Below, piece by piece: positions 45,969-58,251 of a stretch of DNA of 64,000 nucleotides. Position 1 is the first letter of the stretch. Each line of letters opens with the position of its first letter. The position numbers and the translations under genes are program-made. The stretch is from Labia minor. Taxonomy: Eukaryota; Arthropoda; Insecta; Dermaptera; Spongiphoridae. The stretch spans positions 56,030,528 through 56,094,527 of the forward strand of contig OY720345.1 of NCBI GenBank assembly GCA_963082975.1. Direction: 5' to 3'. A model generated the notes under the pieces. That model was not told the DNA's origin. It did no database searches and saw only the letters and a list, made by a program, of their open reading frames with translations.

Positions 45969-47054
45969 AAAAATTTAATAATATATCATAACTCATAACA
46001 CATAAACAGGCAATATTCAATAATCTATCTATGAAGAAAATTTGCGGTCCAATAAATGGAATTGAACTTTCTAACCCAATCAATATGTTAAATCAACTTT
46101 CATCTCAAGAGACGATATTTAATGTAAATAATTTACAAATTGATCTGAAATTAATTAACAACTATTTTTATAGTATGGCGGAAGAGAACCAGGATGAATA
46201 ATTAATTAATTTATATATTTGACATATTCATAGTTACTAAATTTATTAGTATAATATTATCTTAAATTTTTAATTAATAGTATATGTTGTTCGAGCGTGG
46301 CTCGAATATTTTTTTTTGCAATTTTCAAACTTGTCAATCTATTGGTGTTATATATTAATTATGTAAAAAAGTAATTACTTATATATAGGTATTCATATTA
46401 TAATTCGATACTATGGTCAATATAATTCAATTAATTATGTAACTTTCTAAAAAGCAAAGAGAACTTTCGGGGGTTGGTATTTACGAATGAAACTCCCCTC
46501 CTAATTTTTATAATTCAGCTCAGAGCATCAAATGATGACTCGACCTCATTCTTGGTTCAACCTGCAATGGGTAAACAAGAGGGTCTATATTATAGCGTTA
46601 ATCACTCAAGATTTAGTTTCTTGGGTTATAATTTTTGTTGTAATTAATTTTATTATTAAAAATTAATTCCTATATAAGTAAATCTTACTTTAAAATTTTT
46701 GTACAAAGGGCTTACTTATTTGCTAATATTATATTGCGTTTCAATTTATTAAACAAATCCGATTCAATCATTATATTTTCACGGGGTTTTATTATTTTTT
46801 ACCACCAGGAATTTCTCTTTGCTTGAATTGTTCATATTATTATCATAAATCATTATTATAATCAATTGTTCGTACCCTTTTTTCGTATTATCATTTTGCC
46901 TTATTTTTATTAAAATGTAAATAAACAAACATTGATTGTTTTATTACTTTAATCCTTTACCATTTAAATTTTGATTCAATATTAGAGTAGCATTGTTTGC
47001 CGGGTCCTTTCCAATTTTTCTAAACGAAGTCCGATATCTTTATTCGGTTATAAT
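45969..47054. other. AT-rich spacer
   Basis: No gene recognised. Confidence 0.4.
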
Positions 47055-48045
47055 TTTATAGTTATAGGGAACCAACCGACAGAAACTTTCGAAATTCGAA
47101 ATGGGTTAAAACAAGGAGATGCATTATCACCAATTTTATTTAATTTAGTTCTGGAATATGTAATTAGACAAATTGGGGAGAAGTCAAACGGAATCGAATT
47201 AAACAAAAAAAATTCAAGAATTAGGTTAAGCAGGCGACTTAAATATAATAGGAGATTCGGCAATTGCAATTAATTTTTCTATAAATTAATTGAAGCAAGA
47301 AAAGAGGTGGGACTGGAAATTAATAATGCTAAGACAAAGTATTTAGTAACAGAGTGGAATAGTATTAACACACACAAAATCTTAACATACAAGATATAGA
47401 GTTTGAAAATGTAGAAAATTTAAATACTTAGGTTCTGTGATAACGAAAGATAATAATATTCAAGATGAGTTTAAAGCGAGATTACAATCGGGAAACGCCT
47501 GTTATCATGCAATAAAGGGGCTTATCACGTCAAAATTATTTTCAAAGGGGATAAAAATTAAAATATATAAAACAAATTATTTTACCGGTTGTATTATATG
47601 GGTGTGAGGCATGGTCTATGACCTTAGGTGACGAGAGTAGATTTAGAGTATTTGAGAACAGGATTCTGCGAAACATTTATGAAAGGTGAGGTCACTGGGG
47701 AATGGCGGAGACTGCATAACGAGGAATTGCAAGAGCTTTATGCATCTCCAGATATAGTAAGAATTATAAAATCGAGAAGGCTGCGGTAGGCAGGACAAGT
47801 GGCTAGAATGGGAGAAGATAAAATGGAGAAATATATATATATATATATTGGTAGGGAGACCGAGTGGGAAACGTCCGCTTGGAAGACCAAGGACACGATG
47901 GGTGGATAATGTGGGAAGGGACGTGAAAGAGATGGGAGAGGATAGGGACTGGAGGGTTGTGGCTCAGAATAGGAATACTTGGAGGGGTGTGTTTGCTGCG
48001 GCCAAGAACTTTCGAATTCTGTAGAGCCACAGATATAGATAGATT
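47055..48045 (+). pseudogene. Non-LTR family R reverse transcriptase, copy 5
   Basis: The second-longest copy. NGLKQGDALSPILFNLVLEY is RT motif 4, followed in another frame by AGDLNIIGDSAIAI, where the catalytic YADD has decayed. Then come LPVVLYGCEAWSMTL-type residues, FENRILRNIYER, a VARMGEDK motif with a (TA)n expansion at 47832, RPLGRPRTRWVDNVGRDVKE and VFAAAKNFRIL ending at TAG 48022. Several frameshifts. It ends near the ATAGATAGAT sequence and lacks the GC-rich tail. The antisense frames here are shadows. Confidence 0.9.
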
Positions 48046-48823
48046 GTTTTCATATTTTCTATAAAATATAGACGACACACACGGTCTCTCAATTCTAAAA
48101 ATCCATAATACTCTAATTTCCCCTAAATTTTTTTAATTCCATTTTATTTAACTTTCCATTTTCATTTCCCTTATTGGCACAAATCAGGGGTCCTTTTTGT
48201 TTATTATATTCTTTTTATACTATAGTTGAGAGGTGTTTTTACAAAATTTCTTTCTGTTTCATACACTCATATTATACCTTCATTTATAATCCCCTGTTCT
48301 TTTGTGTGCTGGGCGCGTTTGCATATGTATATTAAACAAATCTATTTAATTCGATAAAGAGAGATTTCCTTTAAAGTAAATGAGGGTTGTCCACATTCTT
48401 TCTAATTATTTGTATTGTATCAAACCGAAATAGAGAAAGTAGAAAGCATGAAAATTTTATATATCTTCTAAAAACATTTATTATAAAAGGTAATTGCTCT
48501 TTTCTTTCTCTTTCCAATGAACATCAACCAGGAAAGTGGATTCCTCCACTTAAATAATTGAATTACACTCTGTGGACAGGGATTAAAAAGATTGCCTTGT
48601 TACATTTGAGTTGAGTTCTAAACCAAGAATCAGATACTCTCTTGTCTCTGTTAACGCAGACGATTAATTAAAATGGCTATCGGTTTCTAATCCAATTCTT
48701 TATCGTTAATTTAAATGTAAATCGTACATTTTTATTTAAAGAATTTCAATAAAATAATCATTCATTTTATTATTAGTATTGTACTTATTATCCCATTATA
48801 TATTTAGTTACTTTTTTATAATT
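48046..48823. other. AT-rich spacer
   Basis: Nothing recognised. Confidence 0.4.
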
Positions 48824-49074
48824 ACCGACCGACGATAGTAAGGGAGGTATTGTTTTCACACCAAAGTTCACATGTGGAGATTTTTACATATCTCCACGAA
48901 TCATGCATTTTCTTAACAGAAAAAAGTATTTTTAGCATGATGTCTGTCCGTCCGTCCGTATAGATGTGTACAGCCTGAACGGCCCAACGGATTTTGATGA
49001 AATTTGGTATATTTACTTAATGCATCAGTAGGATGAATTGATCAACTTTTGGTGCAAACCCGGAAACCGGAAGT
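48824..49074 (+). mobile_element. HINE-B copy 5 (5' half)
   Basis: Starts ACCGACCGACGATAGTAAGG, has a short GTCC array, the core GAACGGCCCAACGGATTTTG, and is cut after GGAAACCGGAAGTTG. Confidence 0.88.
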
Positions 49075-49299
49075 TGTGTTTTTTGCTGCCAGTATTGAAG
49101 TTAATTTCTGTTAATTAAAATAGTTACTAATTTCTGTTAGTTTTTGTTAATTAATTAATTAATATTTTTGTGCTTTAAATTTAATTTTTCCCTATAAACA
49201 ACTATTCCTAATAAGAAACTTTTTTATTGAAATTGGTTCAAATGAGTTGCTTATATGGAGCGTTCACTGAATTATAAAAACAATATCTGATTTTTGTAC

Positions 49300-49476
49300 A
49301 TCCTATGAAAGGACAGTGCCAATCAAGTCGTTTCCCAATTTTGATCTCGGAGGCTAAGTGGACTCCGTCCCTTATATACTAACTAGAGAAATTACCTTAT
49401 CAGGTACGGAATTTGAATCCAGACCACGAAGTTGAGAATCAAGCGCCTTTCCTCCTGCTTGTTGTCCAATGCTTAT
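49300..49476 (-). mobile_element. tRNA-derived SINE, copy 3
   Basis: The minus strand carries TCTGGATTCAAATTCCGTAC (B-box-like, near 49407-49421), the AAGGGACGGAGTCCACTTAG block and a tail GATTGGCACTGTCCTTTCAT. Confidence 0.65.
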
Positions 49477-49844
49477 AATAATTTTTAAATAATTTAGTCT
49501 TGATTATTTTTAATTCGACTTGCAATTATAATTTTAATTTTATTTGTTGGATACATATTCTGCCTAAACCTGCAATTTCTCAACCTTTCCAAAATCAATT
49601 TAAATTCATTCAAAATAATCTTATATATTACTACTAATCTTGGCCCGTCGAACTTGAGGTCAAGGGACAAAACCTCTCAAATTTCTTGTAATTTATAATT
49701 TAATAAATAGTTTATATTGAATAAAATATGAAAATAATAATAAATAATAAATTGATATGTGAGATTGGATAAAAAAATGTTGAAAATTTATAAACTTAAT
49801 GAAATTTGAATTTATACATACCTATATAGAATGATTTTATATCT
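49477..49844. other. AT-rich spacer
   Basis: Nothing recognised. Confidence 0.4.
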
Positions 49845-50190
49845 TATCTTATTATGCTAGCTAAAATTGTATATATCTATCTATTTATCTATATATATTG
49901 GTTCTCAAAAACCGCTCTAACGATTTTTTTCAAATTCACACTAGATATAGTATTTATAAAGAAAAATTAAGTTTTATTGATGATATCTCTTGAAACATAC
50001 AGCTTCATTATTAATTTCTTAATTGAAAATTATATATGGAAAACGTCAAAATTGGCATCCATTTTTATTTGTATTAATATTTTTTTTTATTTAAAATATT
50101 TTAAAATTTATTATTTAATTTCGAAATAAAATTAAAAATATTTATTTTTAATAAAATATATATAGATATTTATTAATCTCTCTCAAAAAA
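49845..50190 (+). repeat. Family E repeat, reference copy
   Basis: Runs TCTTATTATGCTAGCTAAAA, TATATA tract, GGTTCTCAAAAACCGCTCTA, ATTCACACTAGATATAGTAT, ATGGAAAACGTCAAAATTGG, then AT-rich end. The same order, inverted, is at 62870-63190. Confidence 0.65.
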
Positions 50191-50264
50191 AAAAAATAAA
50201 TAAAAAACATCAAATACTGCTAAGAGAGTAAAAAAATGACAATTTTTTATCTAAATATATATAG

Positions 50265-50345
50265 TACAGAGGCTAAAGTGATGTTTTAACGAGTGGATTT
50301 CGTCGGTTCGAAACTCGCCGGGTGAATCGTTATTTAAAAATGAAA
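50265..50345 (+). other. Possible tRNA-like/SINE remnant
   Basis: GTCGGTTCGAAACTCGCCGG is a near-canonical B box in an otherwise AT-rich area. No cloverleaf or clear A box seen. Confidence 0.3.
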
Positions 50346-50526
50346 ATAATGATTTTGTTATTTTTTTTTCTTTTTATCTATTGTTTACTTTTTAATAAAT
50401 TACTATTTTATATTTATTTATTCATTGTTCTTTTATTAATTAAGTTTTAGATAGTTTTATAATTTTTAATATTTTTTCAATAAAATATTATTTAATATAT
50501 TTATTAATATTATTTTATTTATTATT

Positions 50527-50640
50527 ATTGAGTACCCGAAGTTCCATTCATTTTAATCAGATTGATGCAATGATGCAACAGTTAATAATTGTAATATTGT
50601 AATAAATTTCTATCTTGAAAATTGTTACATATTATTCAGG
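50527..50640 (-). repeat. Family C fragment
   Basis: ATTTTAATCAGATTGATGCA and flanks match the middle of the other C copies. Confidence 0.55.
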
Positions 50641-50723
50641 ATATTTTAAAAACAATTTCTTTCTTTAATTAATTTTCATTTTTTCTATAAGTCAGATATA
50701 TTTCCAAATATTAAATAATTTTT

Positions 50724-51216
50724 GAAGTGAAAACTTCTTTAGCGGCGTTGAGCACTTTTGCGGGATGGGGAAAAAGTATAGAACTCGCGTGATCGTGACC
50801 AACACCATGAAGCTAGCACATTACGTCTGCTTTCAAATTTCTTATAACAGAGCGCGAAATTTGAATTGTCATTAGAACTGTTTTATAATTCTTATCTCTA
50901 ACATATAAATATATATTTATTATGTAAAGTTCATTTCATATATACATATATAATCAAAATTATACGAAATGAACTTCACATAATAAATATATATTTTATG
51001 TTAGAGATAAGAATTATAAAACAGTTCGTATTGCAATATTTTAAACAAAGTTGTGTATTTATATATATATAAATATAAGTTACAAATTTGTTTAAAATAT
51101 ATGTTTAAAATAATATATAAGTTATATATATATACATGCATATGAAATTCATCTTTCTCGTGAAATAGCGCGAATTTCGTCTGTTTTAAAATTTCTTACG
51201 CAGAAGTTTTCACTTC
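50724..51216. repeat. Nested palindrome element
   Basis: Outer 15-bp inverted match GAAGTGAAAACTTCT (50724-50738) with AGAAGTTTTCACTTC (51202-51216). Inner near-perfect arms of about 61 bp (50876-50937 and 50966-51026) start AACTGTTTTATAATTCTTAT and enclose a 28-bp loop. Could be a fold-back transposon. No coding sequence. Confidence 0.7.
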
Positions 51217-51294
51217 TGTCGGCCAGTCCCACGACTGCCAATTTTGCTTTTTTAATTCCGAAAAGCTGCAAAGCACGTTTTTTTGTCTTTAGTT

Positions 51295-51602
51295 TGTTTT
51301 ATAACCACTTGGGGCGCTAAACAGTTTTTCAAAAAAACACTATAGAAAAAAAATATATGTACCTATATATTATATATTTATGTATTATTGAGGAGCACAA
51401 GTTCATTAATTTTAATCAGATTGATGCAAATGTGTAACATTTAATAATTGTAATAAATAATTAAAGAATTGTGTATCAATATTTTTTAAAGGGTAGAGCG
51501 AGAGCTCGGTGTCCCAGGTATTAATATTACCAGCCAAATCCAATAATAATGAATCATTTTTTTTAACTTAAGTACCGAGCCGAGGCTCGGGGTCCCGGTA
51601 CT
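51295..51602 (-). repeat. Family C repeat, copy 2
   Basis: Inverted copy with an intact terminal hairpin region GTACCGAGCCGAGGCTCGGG and GTCCCGGTAC at its right edge. The 76-codon minus frame over it is not a gene. Confidence 0.7.
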
Positions 51603-51605
51603 TTT

Positions 51606-53049
51606 AATTAAATTGATATTGTAAAAAAAATTTATTAAATAATAAAAAAAATATGTACTATTTTTAAATGAATAAATTGAATAGCTATTTAAAATTCTTG
51701 GGCAATTTCCATCCATTTTGTCATCCCAATCAATCTATCCAAGATCCATCGATCTAGCTCCCTTCATTTTTCCTATTTTTCCTTTTTCAGACCTAGAACT
51801 GCAATTATAATCCCTTCCTTTATACGACCGGATTTTCCGCTTTGTTATATTAGTAGAAGGGATAGAATGAGTGAATTGCTTTGTGGTAACGCTCGCTACT
51901 TTAGTCAATTCCTTCCTCTTTTATGAAAAAAATAAACTAAAATCAATCATGAAAAAAAAAACAATTAAAGTAAAGTATTTTATTTATTTTTTTATTGAAT
52001 AAATCTATATGATTAAGTTAATGATAAATTTAATATATTGAATAATAGGATGTTTAAATTATATTATTGTGGAATTACCCTTTAATTTACGTTTCTGAAT
52101 AGCAGAAATAAATCAAATTGAATTAAAGTTGCACCAAAAAGGGAAAAGGATCATTTTTCTGTTTCCATTTTAATTAAAAATAAAATAATTATTAATACGA
52201 ACAATTCATTATTATAATTTCAACATTAATTTCAAAATAGAGTTATTATTTTATATTTTCAATATATTTCCTAATTTTAAGTGACATCAAAAACGAATAA
52301 AAAGAAATAGAAAAAAAAAACTTTTGATTCGAATAATGACGATGTCTCCGAGCTCTTTTAGGAGAAATGAAAAAAAAAACTGTGACCCAAAGGGAGACAA
52401 ATTATTGATTAATAAAGAATTACTTTTTTTAGTGGATGTGGATGGATCAAGAGTTGATAGGAAAAAGATTTAATCTGGGAAAAAGAAAAACCTATGAGAA
52501 AAAATTACTTATTGTGTGTTTGAGACAAGTTCAGCATTCGAAATAAGGATATTTGTTAGATTTAGATATATAGATATATATATTGTAAAAATTTTCTTAA
52601 AAAAAGAATTTAAAAAATTCTTTATAAAGCTTTGATGAAGTAAAAATCAAAAAAAAAAAACAAAATAACTGAAAAAATGGATTTATTATTTTTTTTTAAA
52701 GAGACGAAATATTAATAATGATGATTAAAAGGAAAAAAATTTGAATCAAAGGTTGATGGTATGAATGTGTTTTAAACATTTTAAAGAGCATGAGGAAAAA
52801 TGAAAAAAGTAATAATTATAATTTAGAAGACTTAAATTGCCGTGAATTTATATTTATTTAAGATGTGTAAAACACTGTTTCCATTTGTTTATAACATCCA
52901 GTATTTTGGTAAGAAAATGGCAAAATGTTGACTTGGAACAAAGAGAATGATTTTTTTCAATACCTGAGACTGTTTTTAAAATGTTGAGTGCCCAATAAAA
53001 CAATTTTGTGGAAAAGTCATGAAATACGTAAAAGCCCAAATTTTTTCTA
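51606..53049. other. AT-rich spacer
   Basis: Purine-rich runs at 52300-52480. Small frames at 52854 and 52976 show no recognisable domain. Confidence 0.4.
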
Positions 53050-53467
53050 AGAACAAGCTTTCAAAGTTATTATCAAAAGAAATTAAAATTAAAATATATA
53101 AAACAATTATTTTGCCGGTTGTATTATATGGGTGAGAGGCATGGTCTATGACCTTAGGAGACGAGACTATATTTAGAGTTTTTGAGGGTAGGATTCTGCG
53201 AAGCATTTATGAAAGGTGAGGTCACAGGGGAATGGCGGAGACTGCATAACGAGAAATTTCATGACATCTATGCATCTAGTTAGAGTAATAAAAACCAAGA
53301 TGGGCAGGACACGTAACAAGAATGTGCGAAAATTATATTTGTGGGGAGACCGATTGGGAAACGTTCGCTTGGTAGACCAAGGACGCGATGAAATGAAGGA
53401 AATAGGAGTTGGATGGTTGTAGCTCAGGATAGGGGTACTTGGAGGAATGTGCTTGCTGCGACCAAGT
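53050..53467 (+). pseudogene. Non-LTR family R, copy 6
   Basis: Encodes, with frameshifts, ILPVVLYG.EAWSMTLGDE-type residues, FEGRILRSIYER, TGEWRRLHN, IVWGDRLGNVRLVDQGRDE in one frame and a CVLAATK end. Both ends are truncated. Confidence 0.8.
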
Positions 53468-53693
53468 GATAGATTTTTCAGTAAAATAAGAAATATTTTT
53501 GAAATTTTAGCGGAGCAGCGGTTAATTAAGATGGCAAAGTAAATAAGTTTTTCCGATATGTAAATAAAATCTATATTATTAATTTAAATTTTATTGTAAA
53601 AAAAATTGTTAATAAAACTAAGACTTGGAACTAATATATAAAGTTAACTAATATAAAAAATAATATATATAAACTAATATAAAGATAACTAAT

Positions 53694-53868
53694 ATAAATA
53701 AGTTGACCTGTGGCCAGGTCCGAACCGACCGACGGTTTGAAATAAATTAATTTCCAGCTACAGAAACAATTTCAAATAATTTTAATATATATATTATTGT
53801 AATAAAAAAAAGATATGGATATAACATAAATATTTTTAATTTTATTTTATTTATCTATATATATAAAG
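53694..53868 (-). mobile_element. HINE-B copy 6 (3' end only)
   Basis: Hairpin GACCTGTGGCCAGGTC and repeat ACCGACCGACGG at left, then AATTAATTTCCAGCTACAGA. Stops at ATTTATCTATATATATA, where another element begins. Confidence 0.8.
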
Positions 53869-53887
53869 GAGAGTGTATGTATGTATG

Positions 53888-53918
<31 letters not shown>

Positions 53919-54200
53919 TTTGTTTACTTTTTTGCTGTCATAGAAACAAACAAAAAAGAAATTTCCTACTTAACCGACACTTTACCGGTAATTTAGAATT
54001 ATGAACATCAAAAAAAGAAACGATTTCTATGAAATTACATCACAATATTCTTATATACCTCTATGGTAACATAGGCTATAGATTTTATTAATATCTAATC
54101 AATAACCGCAGAATGTAATTTTTTGAAGTTTATATAGTTCTCCGTGTTGTTCATTCAAGAGCCAGGCGTGGCCCACTGACTGGCGGACTGTATATAACTA
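53869..54200 (+). mobile_element. Possible further Helentron-like element with (TATG)n
   Basis: TATATAAAGGAGAGTGTATG leads into about ten TATG units (53875-53917). A moderately complex 250-bp segment ends near GGCGGACTGTATATAACTAG. The microsatellite position recalls HINE elements, but no terminal hairpin or second copy was identified. Confidence 0.35.
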
Positions 54201-54708
54201 GCGATTCCCAATCAAAGAATTATTATAATATTTAACTTTTTATTTTAAATTCTAATATTCAAATATCATTTCAATTAAATAATTTATTCTAAAAGTTCTC
54301 ATTTTAATTTATATAATAAAATATTTAAATCATATTTAACTTAAATTATTTTGTAATTATTCTTTCTATATTTGAATACTTCTTTTATTTTAAGGGAGGG
54401 AATTAACTATGATCTAAAAAAATTAATAAATGAACTTAATAATAAAAATCAAATAAACCCATTAATTTAAATTAATACTATTAATGTATATATTATTAAT
54501 TTATCTTTAGTTTTAATCAATACTTTTATACCGTTAATTTTTAAAAATTAATTTTTATAAATTGTCTCAAGTCTAACTTCATTTTCTCAAATTTTATTAT
54601 AATTAAAAATATTCAATAAAAATCAAGCAATGAAATTAAAATATCAAAATGAAATGATCAAGAAATATTATACTCTATTATAACATATACAATACTTATA
54701 AACTATAG
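54201..54708. other. AT-rich spacer
   Basis: Nothing recognised. Confidence 0.4.
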
Positions 54709-55735
54709 GCGGAGGAAATATTAGACGATATCATTGCGGGTTCATGCCAAATCGATCAACATTAATTAAGATATTTTCATTATGACAGATATTAAAAAAA
54801 CCGCGAATTCAATATCTCTGTTCACTAATTATTTGTAGACTTTTTAGTAAAACCTACGCATGACTCAATAGATCCGGATAAACTTTTTCAAATTTTGATC
54901 TTAAAATTTATCTTGAAGGTAGTAAAGAAAGAGTAAGATGCGGAAATCAATTGTAAGATATTAGGTGACCCAGACGACTTAAATATAATAGGAGATTCGG
55001 CAATTGCAATTACAGATAGCGAGGAAAAATTAATCGAGGTAGGAAAAGAGATGAGGTTTGAAATTAATAATGATAAATAAATATATTTAGAAACAAACAG
55101 GAGCAGTATTAACATACAAAATGTAGAATTTGAATATTTAGAAAAATTGAATGTAATCACGAAGAATAATAATATTTGAGAAGAATTTAAATCGAAGTTG
55201 TAATCGGGAAACGCCTGTTATCATGCAGTAAAGAGGCTTATCTCATCAAAATTATTATAAAAGGGAATGAAAATTAAAATATATAAAACAATTATTTTGT
55301 CTGTTGTATTATATGGGTGTGAGACATGGTCTATGATCTTAGGAGATGAGAGTGGATTCAGAGTATTTGAGAATAGGATTCTTCCCAGCATTTATGGGCC
55401 AAAGATGAGGACACCAGGGAATGACGTAAGAGAGATGGAACAGAGGCTCAGGATAAGGACACTTGGAGAAATGTGGTTGTAGCTGCCAAGAAATTTCGAG
55501 TAGATAGATATAACATATTCAATAATAATATATATAATTAATTTACTAAATAAATTAAAATATATTTTAAATAATCACACAATAAGAAATGAATGTTTTA
55601 TGTTATACATTGATTGAAACAAAATGGATGAAAACCTTTTACTACTTTCAACCAAATACTATGTACCACTCGGGGGTACAGGGGGCGGAGCCCCCGTCTA
55701 GATGTGAAGAGCGACGAAGGAGCTCTGAGCAGCTA
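54709..55735 (+). pseudogene. Non-LTR family R, copy 7 (longest)
   Basis: Reaches furthest 5'. RRYHCGFMPNRSTLIKIF is RT motif 2a/3, followed by KKPREFNISV and LFVDF. The motif 4 region is deleted, then DDLNIIGDSAIAITDSEEKL (after the YADD site; here PDD), an altered VLYGCETWSMILGDESGFRV segment, a further deletion, and GLRIRTLGEMWL. The 3' UTR ends at 55735 with a mutated GC palindrome (GAGCGACGAAGGAGCTC). Multiple stops. Confidence 0.9.
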
Positions 55736-56034
55736 GTAATATATATGTAAGACTAGGCTGTGACGTCATGAATGGCTGAATGACGTCATATAATTTTAAA
55801 TTGAGAAAAAACTAATAAAAATGATTTTCTCGAGGATAAAACCAATACAAAGTGCATGATTCGTGGTGATATGTAAAAAATCTCCTCATGTGAAATTAGG
55901 TGTGAAAATAACCCTTCCCTTCCTATCGTCGATCGCTAATACTACCACTTCCGGTTTCCGGATTTGCACCAAAAGTTGATCAATTCATCCCACTGATGCA
56001 TTAAGTAAATATACCAAATTTCATCAAAATTCTG
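55736..56034 (-). mobile_element. HINE-B copy 7 (middle part)
   Basis: From TATATGTAAGACTAGGCTGT with TGACGTCA blocks to CCAAATTTCATCAAAAT. Lacks both ends and the microsatellite. It directly abuts the retrotransposon tail. Confidence 0.85.
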
Positions 56035-56395
56035 TCATATAATTTAATAGATTTCTCTATAATCTCCTAATGAATATTATCAAAAGCAAAAAATCATTGT
56101 AATTTAATTATACTTTCTATATTATATTAAACTTTACTTTAAATATTATATTTACATTTTCTATTTTAAAGTGCGCCATGCTAAATAAATAACGATTATT
56201 ACTTACATTTGGAGAGCTGTATTTAAATCATTTCATCGTCATGAAAGATGGAGAAAAGATAATCAAGAATTCAAATCAATATTCAGTAGCAGGAACGAAG
56301 ATTGAAACATGAAATAGAAGAAGAAAAATAACTTATTAGTTTATAATCAATAAATTTAAATTGAATTAAAAATAAAATTAATAATAAATACTGAC

Positions 56396-56481
56396 CTCGG
56401 AGTTAATAAAGGGTTGATATTACTCGCAGATTCAACTCGAAGAACAGCTCGTAGACTTGAATTGATGTCCATCACTCTCGC
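56396..56481 (-). CDS. Candidate small coding exon (unknown)
   Basis: On the minus strand a pyrimidine-rich tract ends TTTCTTTATCGAG, an acceptor-like site. The next 86 bases are open, include ATG at 56472-56470, encode ARVMDINSSLRAVLRVESAS then NINPLLTP, and stop at AG before GTCAGT, a good donor. The composition is less AT-rich than the flanks and the splice sites bracket it tightly. I do not recognise the peptide. It could be chance or part of an unknown gene on the strand opposite the GPCR. Confidence 0.3.
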
Positions 56482-57201
56482 CTCGATAAAGAAAAATATA
56501 ATTAAGATTAGATATTTATATATTATATACAGGAAATAAAAAAATAAGATATAAATAAATAAATAAAAAAGCGTATAGATTTTTAAAAATATTATCTTAT
56601 TTCTGTAATATTAAAATACTAAAATTATTTTACCATATATAGAACCATGATTATAATAAGTTATAATACGCATTTAATAGACATATAATAAAAATATCTT
56701 AGAAAACATCAGAAAACTAATTATGATTATATTATTAATTTCACGAAGATTTTATTCTGTTTAATTGATATATACGAGTAGGTAATAAAAGTATTATTCA
56801 TTTTTCAAAAGTGTTATAATAATATGAAATTGACAAAACAATATTCATATGAGAGTTGAAAGGAACGGTGTGAGCGATAATGAGATTAGAAAGAATATAT
56901 AGAATATTTAAAATTATATATTCCTATATGAATATAAGAAATTATATTTTTTTGATTTATAATTATATTAAATGAATTTTGAAAATAATCAGCACATCTT
57001 CATATTTTTTAAATAAATAAGTTTTAATGGGATTAATATATATATTAATATTGAAATTTAAAAAATATTTTAATAAATATATTTAAAGAAAAATAAAATT
57101 TTGTATATGATTTTTTAATTTTTATATAATTTTAATTTAACTTTTAATAAAATTTAATTAATGAGATCTGATAGAATATTTAAGATTAATTCTTTTCAAA
57201 G
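56482..57201. other. AT-rich spacer
   Basis: Nothing recognised. Confidence 0.4.
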
Positions 57202-57246
57202 ATTTGAATGGCTGGATGATGTCATATAATTTTAAATTAAGAAAAA
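57202..57246 (-). mobile_element. HINE-B fragment
   Basis: ATGGCTGGATGATGTCATAT and TTTTAAATTAAGAAAAAA match the middle of HINE-B. Confidence 0.55.
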
Positions 57247-57498
57247 AATAAGCGGGAGTGTCCTCCCCTAGACTTTCCCGCATATAAATAGGTATAAAGA
57301 GTTGTGAATGAATATTTTCAATATATTTTTTTATTATCGAGTGATTAAGAGTTGATTTTAGCCGAAATCAGCTCTGCGTATGAATGCACTGCGCTGTGAG
57401 TGTGTGTGAGTGCTCACTTGCCTACTGAGGCCGGACGAAGGAGTAGGAAAGCGAAGGGGGCTCGGGGTAGAGGAAGGGTGCGCGCGCATTCAAAAACA
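57247..57498 (+). mobile_element. HINE-A-related terminus with GC-rich segment
   Basis: AGCGGGAGTGTCCTCCCCTA, then GACTTTCCCGCATAT, aligns position by position with the HINE-A 3' end (CTGGAGTGTCTCC..CTCGACTATCTCGCAAAT). It contains its own hairpin GGGAG-TGTC-CTCCC. The following 230 bp are unusually GC-rich for the window, with GTGAGTGTGTGTGAGTGCTC. Probably a distinct HINE subfamily. Confidence 0.5.
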
Positions 57499-57778
57499 GA
57501 ATTATTTGCAAATTCATGAAATAATTATAATTATTTATTAAATTTGATTTTAATCTTTTAATTGAATTTTAAGGTACGTTTTACACATATTAAAATTTTT
57601 TTTTGCTCATTTTTAAAAACTATTTTGTTCCAAATATTTAAAAACTTCATCTTTATCCATTAACCACACATTAATAAATTGGATATTATAACATCACACT
57701 GACATATGATAATAAAAAAATCAATATGATTTATTATATAAATTTTATATAATTAATTTTAATATTTAATAATTTTAA

Positions 57779-58251
57779 ACGGCTCAACCGATTTTGATGA
57801 AATTTGGTATATTTACTTAATGCATCAGTGGGATGAATTGATCAACTTTTGGTGCAAATCCGGAAACCGGAAGTGGTAGTATTAGCGATCAACGATAGGA
57901 AGGGAAGGGTTATTTTCACACCAAATTTCACACGAGGAGATTTTTTTATATATCACCACGAATCATGCACTTTGTATTGGTTTTATCCCCCGGAAAATCA
58001 TATTTATTAGTCTTTTCTTGATTTAAAATTATATGACGTCATCCAGCCATTCATGACGTTACAGCCTGGTCTTGCATATATATTATAAATAAAATAAAAT
58101 TAAAAATGTTTATATTTATTATTTATGTATCCATATCTGTTTTTATTACATTAATAGATATATTTAAATTATTTGAAATTGTTTCTGTAGCTGGAAATTA
58201 ATTTACTTCAAACCGTCGGTCGGTTCGGACCTGGCCACAGGTCAACTTATT
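57779..58251 (+). mobile_element. HINE-B copy 8 (3' two-thirds)
   Basis: From the core ACGGCTCAACCGATTTTGAT to the complete 3' end CGTCGGTCGGT, hairpin GACCTGGCCACAGGTC and AACTTAT. Confidence 0.88.

Noticed and set aside
50290-50320. tRNA gene
   Set aside because: A B box alone; no cloverleaf or acceptor stem could be drawn.
57360-57500. Host promoter or CpG island
   Set aside because: GC-rich, but preceded by a transposon-like hairpin end and not followed by a recognisable exon.
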